DNA from: Cynocephalus volans
Taxonomy: Eukaryota > Chordata > Mammalia > Dermoptera > Cynocephalidae
Assembly: GCF_027409185.1 (NCBI RefSeq)
Contig: NC_084463.1
Span: 159,255,869 to 159,319,868, forward strand
DNA length: 64,000 nt
Direction: 5' to 3'
Shown here: piece after piece, positions 1 to 13,700 of the stretch
Position numbering within the stretch: the stretch's first letter is position 1
How the letters are laid out: the number at the start of each line of letters is the position of its first letter
The notes under the pieces: model-generated
What the model was told of the DNA's origin: nothing
The model's database searches: none
The model's input: only the letters and a program-made list of their open reading frames with translations
Program-made: the position numbers and the translations under genes

Positions 1-317
1 TGTTGTATATAAGTTTGTGGGTTTTCACACTTAACATTATTTTATAAATGCTTTCCCATGTTGTTACAATTTGCATATTTATTCTTTTTGGTGTTGCCTA
101 ACACAACATCATTTCATTAGCCAGTTCCTGAGGTTGGATATTGTGGTTATTTCTAGCATTTTTACTATTAGTTTCATTCATTCCAGAAATTCTGACTGCA
201 TTTAATTGGCTATCTGAGATTTTTCTGTCTTCTTTTCCACCATTTTTCCCTCTTGTCGAGCAGAGGTGGAACAGCCATTGACACTTTCCAACTACTGGAT
301 TCAGAAGTTGTTTTGTA

Positions 318-440
318 GGGGCCGAGCCCGTAGCGCACTTGGGAGAGTGCAGCGCCGCGGGTTCGGATCCTATATAGGAATGGCCGGTGCACTCACTGGC
401 TGAGTGCCCGTCACGAAAAAGACAAAAAAAAAAAAAAAAA
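318..440 (+). mobile_element. CYN-type SINE, GAGCCCG form
   Basis: tRNA-like head with B box GGTTCGGATCC, a tail CACGAAAAAGAC and an A-run. It is flanked by an imperfect 14-bp duplication (304-317 and 441-454). Confidence 0.85.
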
Positions 441-2079
441 GAAGTGGTTTAGTACAGTAGTGGTCATTTATTGGTACACATTCATATAGTTCGTGGCCAC
501 TTCTCTGTACGGATAATTATTGACAGCCATCCCTGAGTAGGAATGGCTTCCAGAAATTCTGCTGCTGCCCATCAAGCTGATTCACCTCATTTTATGACAC
601 CAGGGTGTAGAGCCAGAAAGCCATTTGGTGCTATGAGCCTGTCCTATAGTGCCCAGCACTGGAAGCACATCTGCGCAGCGGAGGAGAAACAATGTTTGAA
701 ATGCACACAGCTAGAAGCTAGTCTGTGGAAAGTAGTGCCCACATCTCCTGCTATGTGGCAAAAAGCCAGTCTGCAAGGAGAGAGTAAGGCTGACACGCAG
801 AAAGAGACAGAGACCAGGGTGGCACTCATGTCCTGGGTCCAGTTTTTCCTAAAGTCTGTCTGTATCCCTGCCCTTCCCACAAGTGGGCATTCAGCCCTTG
901 CTTAAATTCTGTGAGCCAATATATCCCCTATTTTGTATGAGCTGGTTTGAGTTGAGATTTTTGCAACAAGAACCCTGAAGTGCAGGCACCAATCTAGTGT
1001 TAACACCACGGGTCCTTGGCCAAGGCTGAAACTATAAAGATGAACGATAAATGGACCTGCCTTCTAGGAGCCCACAAACAATGAGGGACTAGAACATGCA
1101 AACAAATAATTACAGTACCACATGCCAAGACTCATGGTAGAGGTGCTCCAACTGATGCAGAAGCCAAGAGAAGGAGACTTCTGACCACATGCACAAGATA
1201 AGTCAAGTTCACCTAGGAGTGATAGCCTGCTAAGTTCTAGGGAGTGAAAAGTTCAAGAGCTGACCTGCTATCGGCATCTTTATTAGGTCATTAAGTTTCA
1301 TCTTTTGGATGCCTTAGGGTAACTCTTGGTAATAGGATTACTGAGCCAAAGAGCATGGACATATATTTATTATGGCTTTTGCCGAAGACCACTACAAAAT
1401 GCCAAGCCAGTTAGGAATCAAGTCCCCCTGCCTTACTTAGCCTTCAGACAGCCCTCTCCTCATTTAGAGCTTTGTGTCATCCACTCACGGTAGCAGCCCA
1501 CTCCCATTTTAATATCCCACAGCTGTCCGCATTCACTGTCCCCCGTCTCATCACAGGGACCCTAAAATGCCACCAACAGTAAAAGGTGTGCCAAAGGGAA
1601 ATGCCCAGCTTGGGCCTCCAGCCTAAGGGACATTATAGGGAGTGGCGTGGAACAGCAAATTGCTGGGACAGAAGCAATTCATTCTCATGTCTCCAATCAC
1701 CAGTCTGTCCTGCCTCTGTGTTAGGAATCTTATGTTCCAAGGCCAAATTTGCTAAGTCAAAAGACAAGTTACAGAGATAACTCGCCTAATAAAGTTCTAC
1801 CCTCTCTCCTCCACATGGGGCTGTCTCAACAATTAGGATCAATTCCTTAAGGAAGTTTTCATTTAGCACTGACTATGTAGCCCGTGGATGAGAATTCACA
1901 ATAACTCCATCATAGATGGTCTGGAGTTTCCCCTCATAGCTCAACACAGACAGTACTTGCTCTGGAGCAGCTGTGATAGGAAAGAGCCCTGACTGCAGTC
2001 AGACAGAATCGCTTCTGTCACTTGCATGTTGTTTGATTTTGTTTCTTCTTTCATCATTTACAACTATTTAAAGCTCCCT
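441..2079. other. Intergenic DNA, nothing supported
   Basis: Short open frames only, with no family similarity. 1-300 and 1,260-1,420 have faint L1-like wording, not enough to call. Confidence 0.5.
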
Positions 2080-2899
2080 AAGAGGCAGCATGATACTGCA
2101 GTGTTAAGAGGAAGTAAAACAGACGGACAGAACTGGAGATGAGTCCTGCCTTTGCAACTCACCATATTTCATTAAATCAAGGACAACATGGGTCACAAGA
2201 TGAACCATCATTTAATGTATCTCCAAAAAAAAAATGCTGCCAAACTATGACACAATGATTTCTTGTCACTTGGAATTTTATTTTACAGTTACTAAAAGAG
2301 CTCATTAGACTTACTCGTATTTTGACATAGGCTTTTATTACATGTACATAAAAGTAAAAGTATAAGCAAAATAAATTAGTTAAGTTTATCAAAGCCCTTT
2401 GACCAAAGACCACCAGGAACACACCTACAGCCAAAAAAAGTTCGGTTTATTTACCTTGCTTGAGTAAAGGACAATGTGCCCTAGGGAAATGCTCAGGACA
2501 CACTAAGGAAACTCCTCAAATTTGGGTTTGCTTCCATAGTTCTGTGGAGGGATTAGGAAAGTGGGACAGATTCTCGATTGAATGCTGTCAAGAAACAGGC
2601 AGTTCAGAAACTGGCTGTCTTTGTAATGTTTATCTAGGAGGCAGGAGGATTAATGCAGGGCTAGAGTCATCTTTGATAAAGCAGCAGCAATCAGAGAAAG
2701 GCGAAGTCATTTCTGTGGCTTCATCCATGCCTTGGGCTAACTGTGGTTTATGTTCTGCTGGTAACACACAGTCTGAATATCAGAAGGGCCATCATTCACT
2801 TTCTTTGTATTCCTAAAACTTCACATTGACGTCAGTTATAGAAAGCATCCCCATTTCAGAGACATTAAAATGTGGGGGAAAATGTTCATCCTAGATTTG

Positions 2900-3060
2900 A
2901 TGAAGAAAGATTCTTGCTGTACTACCTTGGGCAAGTCATTTGATCCTTTAAGCCTCACCTTCTTGCTCTATAAACTGGGGGCAATATGATCTACCGCATA
3001 AGACTTGTGAGGACTAAGAAATAATGTCTTCCAAGTGCCTGGTACCGTATTGGGCATATC
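2900..3060 (+). mobile_element. MIR SINE
   Basis: CTACCTTGGGCAAGTCATTT ... TATAAACTGGGGGCAATATG ... GTGCCTGGTACCG follows the MIR consensus. A second trace lies at about 2080-2165. Confidence 0.75.
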
Positions 3061-3949
3061 ATTCAGGATGCAACCAGGAAAACAGAAACCACTCTAAGTA
3101 TTTAAAACAGAGAATTTAATGCAGGGTATTGGTGACGCAGGTGACAGGGATGATGGAAGGGCTAAGAAGCCCACAAGGGACAGTGAGGTGACTCAGAGAT
3201 TAGCAAAAGCAAGAAGCTGCCCACCACTCCTAAACTGGAAGGACAAAAGGCAGAGATGGAATTGATAGAGCCCAGAGGCATGGATCACCCTGCAGATGGT
3301 GGGGCCACAGCTACTTATCTAGTAGGAGCTGGAGCCACAGAGGAGACTGTCTGCTGCTGGAGACCTGCTTGAGCCTAAGAAAGAGAATATACACCCTCGT
3401 TCTTCCTTCCTCTTGCCTTCTTATCTCCTGCCACTGCCTCCCATTGGGCAAACCCAGTCCTGAAGCCAGATGTTCTGGGAGACTAAGAACCTGTACCCCA
3501 CAAGGCTCAGCCCACTGCAGTACAGAGCAGAGCAGGACGAGGAAATGGGAGACAACGACCGGTGTGCAGAAGCAACAGGCTTGGTGACACCTTTATTTGT
3601 AAAACCTTTAAAGTACTAGATACACTTGAAAGTGACAAAATCATTCCCTTAAAAACACCGTATAGTGTAATCTACACGGACTAGTTCACACCTCCTCTCC
3701 CGTTCCCTGTACTACTGTGTCTGCTCTGATGGAGCAGCGTTTTAAGATGAATTTTCAGTGTCAGTTTGAGTTTTCTTGACTGTCTTAGGAGGGTTTCTGC
3801 AGAAGAGGGAGATGCCCATTCCGTGTCACAGAGGTAAAAGCTCACCCAGAGAACGATTATGACGCAGCACTGTCATGGCAACTGGACTCTGTTCTCTGGG
3901 CGCTCAAGGACTCGTGTTTAAAAATGGAAACCCTGACAACCGTCGGGGG
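3061..3949. other. Intergenic DNA upstream of the SPINDOC CpG island
   Basis: No exon, repeat or RNA gene that I can support. CpG density rises after about 3,950. Confidence 0.5.
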
Positions 3950-4317
3950 TGGTTTACGTGAGCCCGCACTCCGCTCGGCTCCTCTTCTTCGCCTTCCCTT
4001 GTCCAGAAGGGTCCAGAATGGCTTTTGAAAGAGGATGAGATCACGTGCGAGGTCCCACAGCTGGCACGTCAGAAGGAATCCGGTCCCCCTCTCCCACGCC
4101 AGGCCCTTTCCACACCCACTCCGGCTCTTTTCCCGCCGAGGCATCTTCTGGCGGAGGAAGGCACGTCCCGGGAAAGGCAACGTCGACCCGATCCGAACTC
4201 CGGGGCGCTCTTCATGCCAGAAAGACGCCCGATCGGCTTCTGCGCGGAGGGCGACCCACAGCGCCCCCGGCCGGGAGCCCCTGCGGCTCCCCGGGATTCT
4301 AACGGGTCCGCGTGTCC

Positions 4318-4616
4318 GGGGCGGGGCGGCGCCTGATTGGCCGCGCGGGGCCGGGGGCGGGCCGAACGGGCGGGCGCAGACAATGAGGCTCCATAAAAGG
4401 GAGCGGCGGGGGCCTGGGGTCCCGGATTGAGCCCTCCCCGCCCGGGCTCCCGACGCTCCGAGCTCTCGGGGAAGCCCGCACGCTCCCGTCGCAGGCCCGG
4501 CCGGCGCGCGGCGGGCGGCGGGGAGGGGGCTGCGCGGGCCCGGGCGGGAGGCGGCGCGGGGAGGCCTGCGCGCCCGTCCTCCGGGTCCGGTCACCGCCAG
4601 CGCCTGCGGCCGCACC
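4318..4616 (+). promoter_or_regulatory. SPINDOC: SPINDOC core promoter and 5'UTR
   Basis: Within a CpG island (about 3,950-5,200) there are GC boxes at 4318-4328, an inverted CCAAT box (ATTGG, 4336-4340) and CCATAAAAGG at 4391-4400. The last fits both a TATA-like element and an SRF CArG box. Transcription probably starts near 4,420-4,430, leaving about 190 nt of very GC-rich 5'UTR with no ATG before 4617. An E-box CACGTG lies upstream at 4042-4047. The TSS is inferred from spacing only. Confidence 0.7.
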
Positions 4617-4743
4617 ATGGCCCTGAAGGCCGAGGGCGCCGCGCTCGACTGCTTCGAGGTGACGCTCAAGTGCGAGGAAGGGGAGGACGAGGAGGAGGCC
4701 ATGGTGGTGGCGGTCATCCCGCGGCCCGAGCCGATGCTCAGAG
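4617..4743 (+). CDS. SPINDOC: SPINDOC coding exon 1
   Basis: Starts MALKAEGAALDCFEV and encodes 42 residues plus one base of codon 43. The donor is AGAG|GTGAGG. It is rich in Glu/Asp (residues 19-27) and lies inside the CpG island. Confidence 0.95.
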
Positions 4744-7700
4744 GTGAGGATGGGAGGGGACCCCGCTCCCGCGTCACCGTCCGCGCCTCGCTCTGCCCCT
4801 CCCCGGCTGGGCCCGGGCACCCCAGCCAGTCGGGGGCCCCGGCGTCCCCTCCCCCTCCGGCCTGGGGCCTGGGCGCGCTCTGGCCCCTCCCCCACCAGGC
4901 TTTGGAATCTCAGGCCTTCCCGAATTCCTCCTCCCTGCCTCTCCCTCCCAGGGTCTGGAGACTTCCATCCACGCCCCGCGCGCTCCGGAGCTTCCTGTGC
5001 CCGAGCGCCCCCTCGCCCGGGCCCAGCCCGGGAGGCCGAATCCCCGGAGGCACTGGGTGCCTGTGGCCGCTGGGGAAGCGGCAGCAAGCACAGGGGCGGG
5101 CTGCGCTGTAGGCCGAGGGGCTGCGGGACCTCTAGGCCCAGGGCGGGGCGCAGCAGCTGGGTGTCCGGAGCTACTCGGACAACGGAGTCAGGCGCCGCTG
5201 CCGCGCTCCAAGAGAATTCTAAGGGCCCTCCGAGCATAAAGCTTTCCCCGTCCCCATTCCAAGTGAAATCCCCATCCCCCACTCCACTTGCATAAGCCAC
5301 AGGTGTCCGATTCTAGAGAGGGGGGATGAATGCAACTGCACTCAGCCCCCAGTTTTGGGAAGGCAGTTCCAGGGGGTCCTCAGCCACCCTAGAAGGAGAT
5401 CAGCTTTGGGAGGGGATTCGAGGAACACTCGCTCTCTCTTCCCCCTTCACCAATTTCTTTGGTCCTCAGGAGCTTGCAAACTGTAAGAAAACAAAAGAGC
5501 CGTCTTTGTGGAAGACTTAATATTCATGAAAATGCAAATGTTTTTTTCACTTTCCAATACCTCTTTCCCTTTGGGGGACTGTACCCAGAAGAGGTTGATG
5601 CAAGGGCCCTTCATTGAACCTTAGCTGATTATAATGTCTGTCTGTCTGCACTGCCTCTTGTCCTTTTTGGAATCATAAGGGTTATAAAATGAATGAAGGA
5701 AATAAAGGCTGCCTCACTTCTCAGGGTGTTCAATCCAACAGCCAGGTTATTTCCATACTTCTAATATTTATTGAGTTCTCGCTGGGCTATTGTCAAAGGC
5801 TGTCGCAGTTAATCCTTTCAGCAACTCTGCAAGGGCGGCCTTATCCCCACATGAGGGAGGAAATGGAAGTCCGAAGAGGCTAATATTCACCCAGTATTTA
5901 CTGGGCACCTACTCTACGCCAGTCACTGTTTTAGGCTGGGGAGGGTAACGGCAGTAAACAAAGCAGACAAAACCCTGCCCCTGTGGAACATAGATATTCT
6001 AATGGCTGAAGACAGACAAACAGGTAAATAAATGTATGTCACAGAACACTAAAGAAGGATAAGGAAAAGAGATGGGAGTATTTTATTTGGTGTACCGAGT
6101 GGTCAGCAAAGGCTTCTCTAATAAGGTGAATTTTGAGCACAGACCTGCAGGAAGTGAGGGAGCCAGCCTCGTAGGCAGCTTGAGGAAGAGCATTTCAGGC
6201 AGAGAGAATAGCAGGTGCCAAGGTCCTGCAGTACAAGCTTCTGGAAATATTTGGGGTGTGAGAGAAAGAGAGGATGGATTCAAGGTTTTTGGCCTGAGTC
6301 ACTAGAAGGATAGCCTTCTAGTTGGGATGGGAGAGGCTGGGGTGCAGGCTTGTGGGAGATTGCGAGTTGAGGTTTGAATATGGTAAGTTTGGGTTACCTG
6401 TTACACATTCAGCTAGGTACTTAGATACATGAGTCTAGATTTCATGGGAGAGTCCAGCTAGAGCTAGAAATACGGGCATTGGCAGCAAGCAGGCAACAGG
6501 ATGAGACTCGTCTGAAGAAGGAGGTTGACAGAGAAGAGATCTGAGGACAGTCCTGGAATGCCCCATGGATTACAGGTTGAAGACTGAGTCAGTCCCTCAT
6601 CAAACATTACTGAATGCTACTACATGCCTGGCACAGGTGCCGGAGATACAAGCGTGAAACATCAAACGTCCTTGCTGTCGTGGAGCCTGCTGTGTGGCGG
6701 GAGACATAGTGAACAAGGGAAACACAAGTGATGTCAGATGATGACATGTGCTATGGAGGAGATGTCACAGCAATTGGGAATGGGGTGCTTCAGGCGGGTA
6801 GATGGCAGCTTCCTACATCATGGTGAGAAGATGGTTCTTCAGCACCGACCTGGATGAAGTGAGGGAGCCATGCAAGTACCTGAGAAGAGATGAGGAGGGA
6901 CCAGCACAGGTGACTGAGAAAGCACCAGTGACACTGACATGAGAAGAGCCAAAGAGAGGTGGCACCCCAGATGTCTAGTGAGAAAAATGGATGGAGAAAG
7001 TGATCGGCAGATGGTGACATTAAAGAGCTGACTGTGGGGTTTAGCACTGGTGACCTGGATGAGAGCTGTGTGGAGGAGTGGTGGGAGGAAAGCCCTTTGC
7101 AACTGAGAGGTCAGGATTCCTGTCCACGGTCCCATGGGAGATGGGTACAGCCCAGTTTATCCAAGCCAAGGCTCCTACCCTTGTCAAATGCCACCTCTTC
7201 TGTACAGCCCCCAGGTGTTATGGCCTCCCGTATTTGTATTTTGTCCCCTCCTCTCCAGATGGTGGGAGAGAGGTGCCACCATGATGGGTCAGAGGTATTT
7301 AGCAGCGATCAGGTGGTGCTGAGTCCAAGGCTGCCTTTGCTGGGCTGAAAGGGGTTCCTGCCCTATCCGAATGGGGACCATGTGCACAAAGAGCAGGTGG
7401 CAGACAGACCAATGGGGGCAAGGCCAGTGCTCTGGGAGCTCTGCAGGTGGATGCTTCTGAGGGTGTGGGGTGGCCTTTTAAAGGGGCCTCAACAGGTGAA
7501 GGAACAGGCAAGTATGTCAGTCATCGACTGGAAGCTTATGAGCATCCCTGCTGTGTGCCCAGCCCTGTGGGGACAGTATGATGGTAACATTTACTGTCCT
7601 TGACCTCAAGAAAATGTGCACTATTGTGATGTCAGGTACAGTCAACTGTCAGGGGTTGGAGGTCTAGAGGCATCTCAGGCATGACATCACCCAGGCTGAT

Positions 7701-10700
7701 CAGGGTGGTCTGGACAGATATGCAGAGGCTGAAGACCTGCAAGAATGGAGGCTGTCGGGAAAGCTCCCGTAGTCCTGAGGGCCGAGACTAGTTTGGAAGA
7801 AGGTGCAGAGGCGAGGGTAGCAGGACCCCAGGCAATAGGCTTGTTCAGTGTGGCTCGTGCCTCTCGGGCTCCGGGGGAAGGAGGAAGACAACTGTGAGCA
7901 GGCATGCTCTCCTGCTCCGACCCACACAAACCATCCAGTTTGGGGACTCAGGTTTTAAGTATTGGCCACAGGCACCTTTACTGACAACATCCTCTCTGTT
8001 CCCTCAGTGACCCAACAGGAGAAGACCCCTCTACCGAGACCCAGCCTGCTGGAGGCAGGCAGTGACAGCTGTGAGGAGCCCAAGCAGCAAGTGTCTTGGG
8101 AGCAAGAGTTCCTGGTGGGGAACAGCCCTGGGGGCAGCGGGCGGGCGCTGTGCATGGTGTGCGGTGCCGAGATCCGGTCCCCCTCGGCTGACACGGCGCG
8201 TGAGCACATCCTGGAACAACATCCCCACACCCTGGACCTGAGCCCCTCTGAGAAGAGCAACATCCTGGAGGCCTGGAGTGAAGGAGTGGCACTCTTGCAA
8301 GACGTTGGAGCTGAGCAGCTGTCCCCGCCCAGCTCAGGTAGTAGGGCCTGGGGTGGGAGCACAGGGAAAAGTGGGGCCTTTTGGAACACTTGGCGCTCAT
8401 TGGGCTTTTGTCCTCTTCAGACTCAGTCCGGGATATGGATCCAGACCCAGACTCCAACCCAGATGCTGCTAGAATGCCAGCGGAGATCGTCGTTCTCCTT
8501 GACTCCGAGGACAACCCATCCCTCCCTAAAAGGACCCGGCCCAGGGGACTCCGCCCCCTCGACCTTCCTGGTCAGTCAATGGGAAGCTAGTGAGGCTCAG
8601 TGGGGGGCGTGGGTAGGTGGGAAAAGGCTGCTGGGCAGGTGTCTTCAGGAGCTGTGGGGGTGCAGGGTCAGGCATGGCTTCTTTAAAAGGTGTAAGGTCT
8701 TTTCCTTTTGCAGCTGCCCCTGCCACAGAGCCAGGAAATAAGAAGCCCCGTGGTCAGAAATGGAAGGAGCCCCCTGGAGAAGAGCCAGCCAGAAAGAAAA
8801 GAGGCAGACGTATGACCAAAAACCTGGACCCCGACCCAGGTGAAGGGGAGGCCCGGGATGGGTGGGTGTAGGTTGTGGCTGCAGCATCTGGAGAGGAGAG
8901 GAGGACAGGGTAAAGCCCAGGCAGAGGGCACCCGCCTTCTTCACTCACAGTTCCATCCTGCCCTTCCTTCCAGACCCCCCATCACCCGACTCGCCCACAG
9001 AGGAGACTTTTGCAGCACCAGCCGAGGTCCGACACTTCACTGACGGCAGCTTCCCTGCTGGCTTTGTCCTGCAGCTCTTCTCCCACACCCAGCTCAGGGC
9101 CTCAGATGGAAAGGACTCGCCCAAAGAGGGCAGAGTGGCAGAAGGAGGCCTTGCCCAGCCGGGAAGCCCCTCTCCAGGTGAGCTCTCCTGAGGGGGTTGG
9201 AGCAGCCGGTGTAGAGGTGATTGGTGCCCAAGTCCCCTGGGAGATGGGGCTACAGGCAGGAGAATTATAGTGATGAGGGAGGCTGGCCAGAGAGCTGAGC
9301 TTTTCTGAGCAGTCCTTAGTAGTTTCCTGGAATTGGTCATTAGGTTGGGCTAGGCTAGTGTTCCCCGAAAGCTTGACACTGTTCTCCACACCTGAGGCTG
9401 ATTGCAGCTGGAACTGGAGTGCTAGCTCCTTTCCCTGGTGGAGCAGGGGCCAAGTGGGGCCGCTCAGCAATTCGGCTGGGTGTCAAGAGAATAGATGGCT
9501 GATGAATAGTGAACAGAAATCTCCCTGAGGACACCAGCTCAGTAATAATACTAATAATAGCAGTAGTTGTGTTTTAAGAAATGCTATATGCGATTCTTTT
9601 GGTTCTTACAAAAATGTCTTGTAGTGGTGAAAGGGCAGATGTCCATTATGTTTTCCAGATGGAGAAACTGAGTCTCAGAGAGGTGGTTTCTTCTTCCCTG
9701 TGGTCCTTATGTTAGTTTCCTATTTGCTGCTGTAACAGATTACCACAAATTTAGTGGCATAAAATAACACACATTTGTCATTTTACAGTTCTGGAGGTCA
9801 GGGGTCCAAAATGGTTCTCACTGAGCTAAAATCAAAGTGTTGGCAGGGATGTGTTCCTTTCTGGAAATTCTTGGGGAAAACCTATTTTCTCTTCTTGCCC
9901 AGCTTCTAGAGGCCACCCACGGCTCTTGGCTTGTGGCCTGCATCTGTCTTCAAAGCCAGCAGTGGCCAGTAGAGTCTTTCTGGGGATGCCGACTGTGGTT
10001 CTGACCCTTCTACCTCCCTCTTCCCCACGTAAGGACCCTTGTGGTTACATTGCGTTCACTCAGATAATCCAAGATAATCTCTGTATTTTTTTAATCAGCT
10101 GATTAGTAACCTTAGTTCCATCTGCAGCCTTAATTCCCTCTTTCCATGTAATAAAACATATTCATAGATTCTGGGGTTTAGGACATGGACATCTTTGGGG
10201 GTCCTCATTCTGCCAACCATGGTCACATAACCAAGCATGGCAGAATTAAGATGAGACGAGAATGTGTTCAAGAGGGCAGAGGCCAAGCCTGGTTGCTCTC
10301 TCCACCTCCCTGCACCCAGTGCGGCTCGCAGCATCTCGGACTCTGGATGTGCTTCTTGAAGGAGTGAATGGGTCAGGAGCGCCCATCTCCTTGTCCCAGC
10401 TTGTCCAAAATGTGCATCTGGAGTCAGAGCCCAAAGGAAGAGGGCTAAGGAGGCCCCCAAAGTAGGGCTCTCAAAAAGGAGGTGCGCTTTTTGGTTTTTC
10501 CTCTTGAAAGCAGATGTGTTTCTTACCCCTCCAGACCTGCCTTCCTCACCAGTGGTAACCACTCCTAGTAGTCTGGTTCATATCCTTCAGACCTTGCTCA
10601 AAGCTCTGTATGTGTGCATGTGTGTGTGTGTGTGCACGCGTGCTTTTATTTGTTTATCTACCCACATGGGCCCCCCTTTTTCTAATCTCATTCAGGCCTC

Positions 10701-13700
10701 ACACCTTTGCGCAGATCATGGTTTTAACTGTCTCAAGTTTCAGCTTGAGTCACATTCCAGTCCAGTCTCCCTGAGACTGTGTGTTCCACTTGGACTTGAG
10801 CAATTCCCAGGTCATCTCATTCTCTTCGATGGATCCCTGCTCTAAATGGCTGACCTCTGCCACTGTTTAATGGGTCTTCTGGTTTCATTCCCAAAAGGGA
10901 GCCTTCATTTTGAGTTCTGGGGTGCCCTGTGCCCACACTCCCCCTATCTGGAGTGGTGAGTAGAGGAGAAGAGAACCCCTGAGATTTGATGCTTATTTGG
11001 GGTGGGTGGGCAAAGTCTGAGAGGAACAAGGTTCTGTGAGCTGATTGACATGAGAGGGGCAGGGTGTTCTTGTCAGTGGCAGCATTTCTGGAGCTTGGAG
11101 GTGGCCCGGAAACCTCAAAAGACACTAACTGGTGCAGCAGCAAGTGCTCCTGGAGCCCAGCCCCAAGGAAAGCACTGGAAAAATGACATACATAAGCAGC
11201 CTCTGCCCCCAAGAAGCTCAGTCTGTTAAGGGGTACAGGTCAAAGGCCATGAAGCTTTAGAGACTAGTGGGGACCCGTGGTGGGTCTGTGCAGAGCAAAG
11301 GCTCAACATAGTGGTTTCCAACTGTTTAGAGAACCCAAAGCTTAGACAGATTTCTCAGAAACCTGTGGGGCTTCAGCCAGGATGTCTCTACTTTCTGTAT
11401 TGTTACGTGTGCACTGAAGCTCTGCAGATTTTATTTGAATAAAGATCCTGGCACTTGGAAAAAAGAAGTTTAAAAATTATGGATTTGGAAGTTGGAAAAG
11501 GTAAAAGAAAAAAAAAGTTGGAAAAGGGCACTGTGGTCAGATCAGCTGAGCTAGTGGATGTGAATGTGAGGAGGTCTGGGAAGACTTTCTAGAACTTCCC
11601 AAGAAACTTGCTGGATGAGGGTGGGAAGGATGTCCAGACCAGGACAGAAGATGAGCCATGAGGTCCACGCACAAATAATGGAAAAAAGAGGCTCTTTGTC
11701 TTGCTGGTATTTAATTTGAGTAGGACTTAGAGATCTGGCTTAGGATACCGTGGCCAGATGCAGAGTGTTTCTAAACTGGACCAAGGAGGAAGCGTAGAGA
11801 GAGAGACTGTACATGTGAGTGTGAACTTCACACGAGTCTTAGGTTTTGTTCACTGCTGTATCCTCAACACCTAGGACAGTGCCTGGCACAAAGAAAGCCC
11901 TCGGTAAAAATGTGTTGAAAAGATGGGTGGAGGATGGATGGCTGCCTTCACGTGTCATCCTAGTGGCAACATTTCCAGAGTTCCTGCTCAGAGATAGGCC
12001 TTACTGACAAACAGAGGACATGGGCTCAGTCCCACACTCTGCAGGAGGAGTGGGTATGTGTGGAGCACGCGTGAGCACGCATATGTGCACAAATGGGAGG
12101 GAAACTGGGAAACGAAGCTGGGAAGTACAGGAGCTTGGGCAGGAGCTGTGGGAAAGGAAGGAAGGTTCTGGGGCGGGGGTGTGAAAGGGGTTCATCTTGT
12201 GCCAGGGACTGCTAAACCCTCCCGGCTTGCTTTTTTACGACTCTGGGGTTCTGATCTTTCTACCACATCTCAGGCGTCACTCTCCTGTCATCCCCTCCTC
12301 ACCCACCCGCATCTCTGCCCTCCTTGCTACCTGGAAGAAGTGGCATTTAATTCTCTTGGCTTGAGAAGTCCCTACCTTATGGAGCCCTTCCTGTGTACTG
12401 ATCTCTTCTAATATGTCATTTCATTAAATCCATACAACCACCACTTAAAATATTAAGATTTCTATTTGACAAAAGACGAAACTGAGTCAGAAGAGGTTAA
12501 GTAGCTCATTCAAGGCCACTCACCTAGTAAATGTTAGCCTGTTGTATTTCCAAGGCATCCACACAGATGCCTGTCTTGCGGGCAGTGGCCCCCTGCTCCC
12601 ACTCCCGTCTCCCTCCCTTTGGAATCTGGACCATATTCTCTGCCTCCGCAGCCCCGCTACTGTGACAACTGCTCCTAGCAAAGGCTAGCCCTCTCCCCAT
12701 CACAAGAGTCCATCCCTCCCCGTCACTTCTCTCTCTGTCGCACCACCTCTTCGGACTTCCTCCATCAGCATACACAAAGCTGGTATTTCTCCCTTCTTCC
12801 CTCTTCCCACTGTCCCATTTGTCCCCAAACCTTTTCAGCAGAGCTGGGAAGCATTTCCTATACTAACTGCCTCCAATCTCTCTCTAGAACTCCCTTCAGT
12901 CAAACCTTCATTCTCAACACTCCACACTAAAATGGCTTTTGGGCAGGGTCACCACTGACTTCCGTGAAATTAAACCCAGTGGTCAGTTTTTGGTCCTTCT
13001 CTTCCTCGATCTGACAGTAACAGTGGACCCGCTGCTCGCTCCTTCCTGGAGAAAGCTTTCTTCCCTTGGCTTTTTGGGCAGCTACTTGCCTGGTTTTCCT
13101 CCTTCCTCAGTAAGTGTTCCTTCCAGTTTCTCTTGCTTGTTCGTTCTCAGCTCCCAGAGTTGGAAACATACCATATTCTTGCCTGTCTTCCCCTTTCTAG
13201 AAGAAAAGCGCCTTCAGGTCAGGATGTTTGTTTCATGCACTAGGATATCCACAGGGTCCAGAACACTGCCTGGCATAGAATAGGCGCTGCTTCCTGTCTG
13301 GTTGGGGTCCGTACTCACTCCCTGGAGATCTCATCCAGGTCCACAGCTTTCAGTGCCATTTATTATGTGCTTGTAACTTCACTGTGCTGCTCCAACCCGG
13401 CCCCCTCCCCTTGGTTCCAGCCTCTTTCCCAATTTCCCAGGTGACAGATCTTTACTTGGTTGTCTAAAAGATCTCTAACTGGGTATATCCAAACTGAACC
13501 CCCAGTCTCCTCCCCGCACCCTATCCCTGGCCTCTCTACTTCTCCCCATTTTTGCCTTTCCCAGTAGACTGGCAACCCCATCCTTCAGTGTGCTCCAGCC
13601 AAACCCTTCAGTCTCCAACCGCACATCAGTCTGTCAGCAGATCCTCCAAAATAAGTTCCGAGTCACCCTCCCGTTACCACCTCTGCCACTGCTGTTCCAA

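Noticed and set aside
3857-5300. Long minus-strand open frames of 306 and 333 codons over the SPINDOC promoter
   Set aside because: They are Pro/Arg/Gly/Ala-rich, as expected of any frame through a CpG island. They overlap exon 1 antisense and show no domain.
11437-11444. AATAAA as an early SPINDOC polyadenylation site
   Set aside because: It is deep in intron 5 with no preceding terminal exon. The six-exon structure and the later AATAAA explain the gene.
12939-13283. 114-codon frame in SPINDOC intron 5 as a new gene
   Set aside because: It reads as decayed L2 reverse transcriptase, part of a 1.36 kb LINE fragment.
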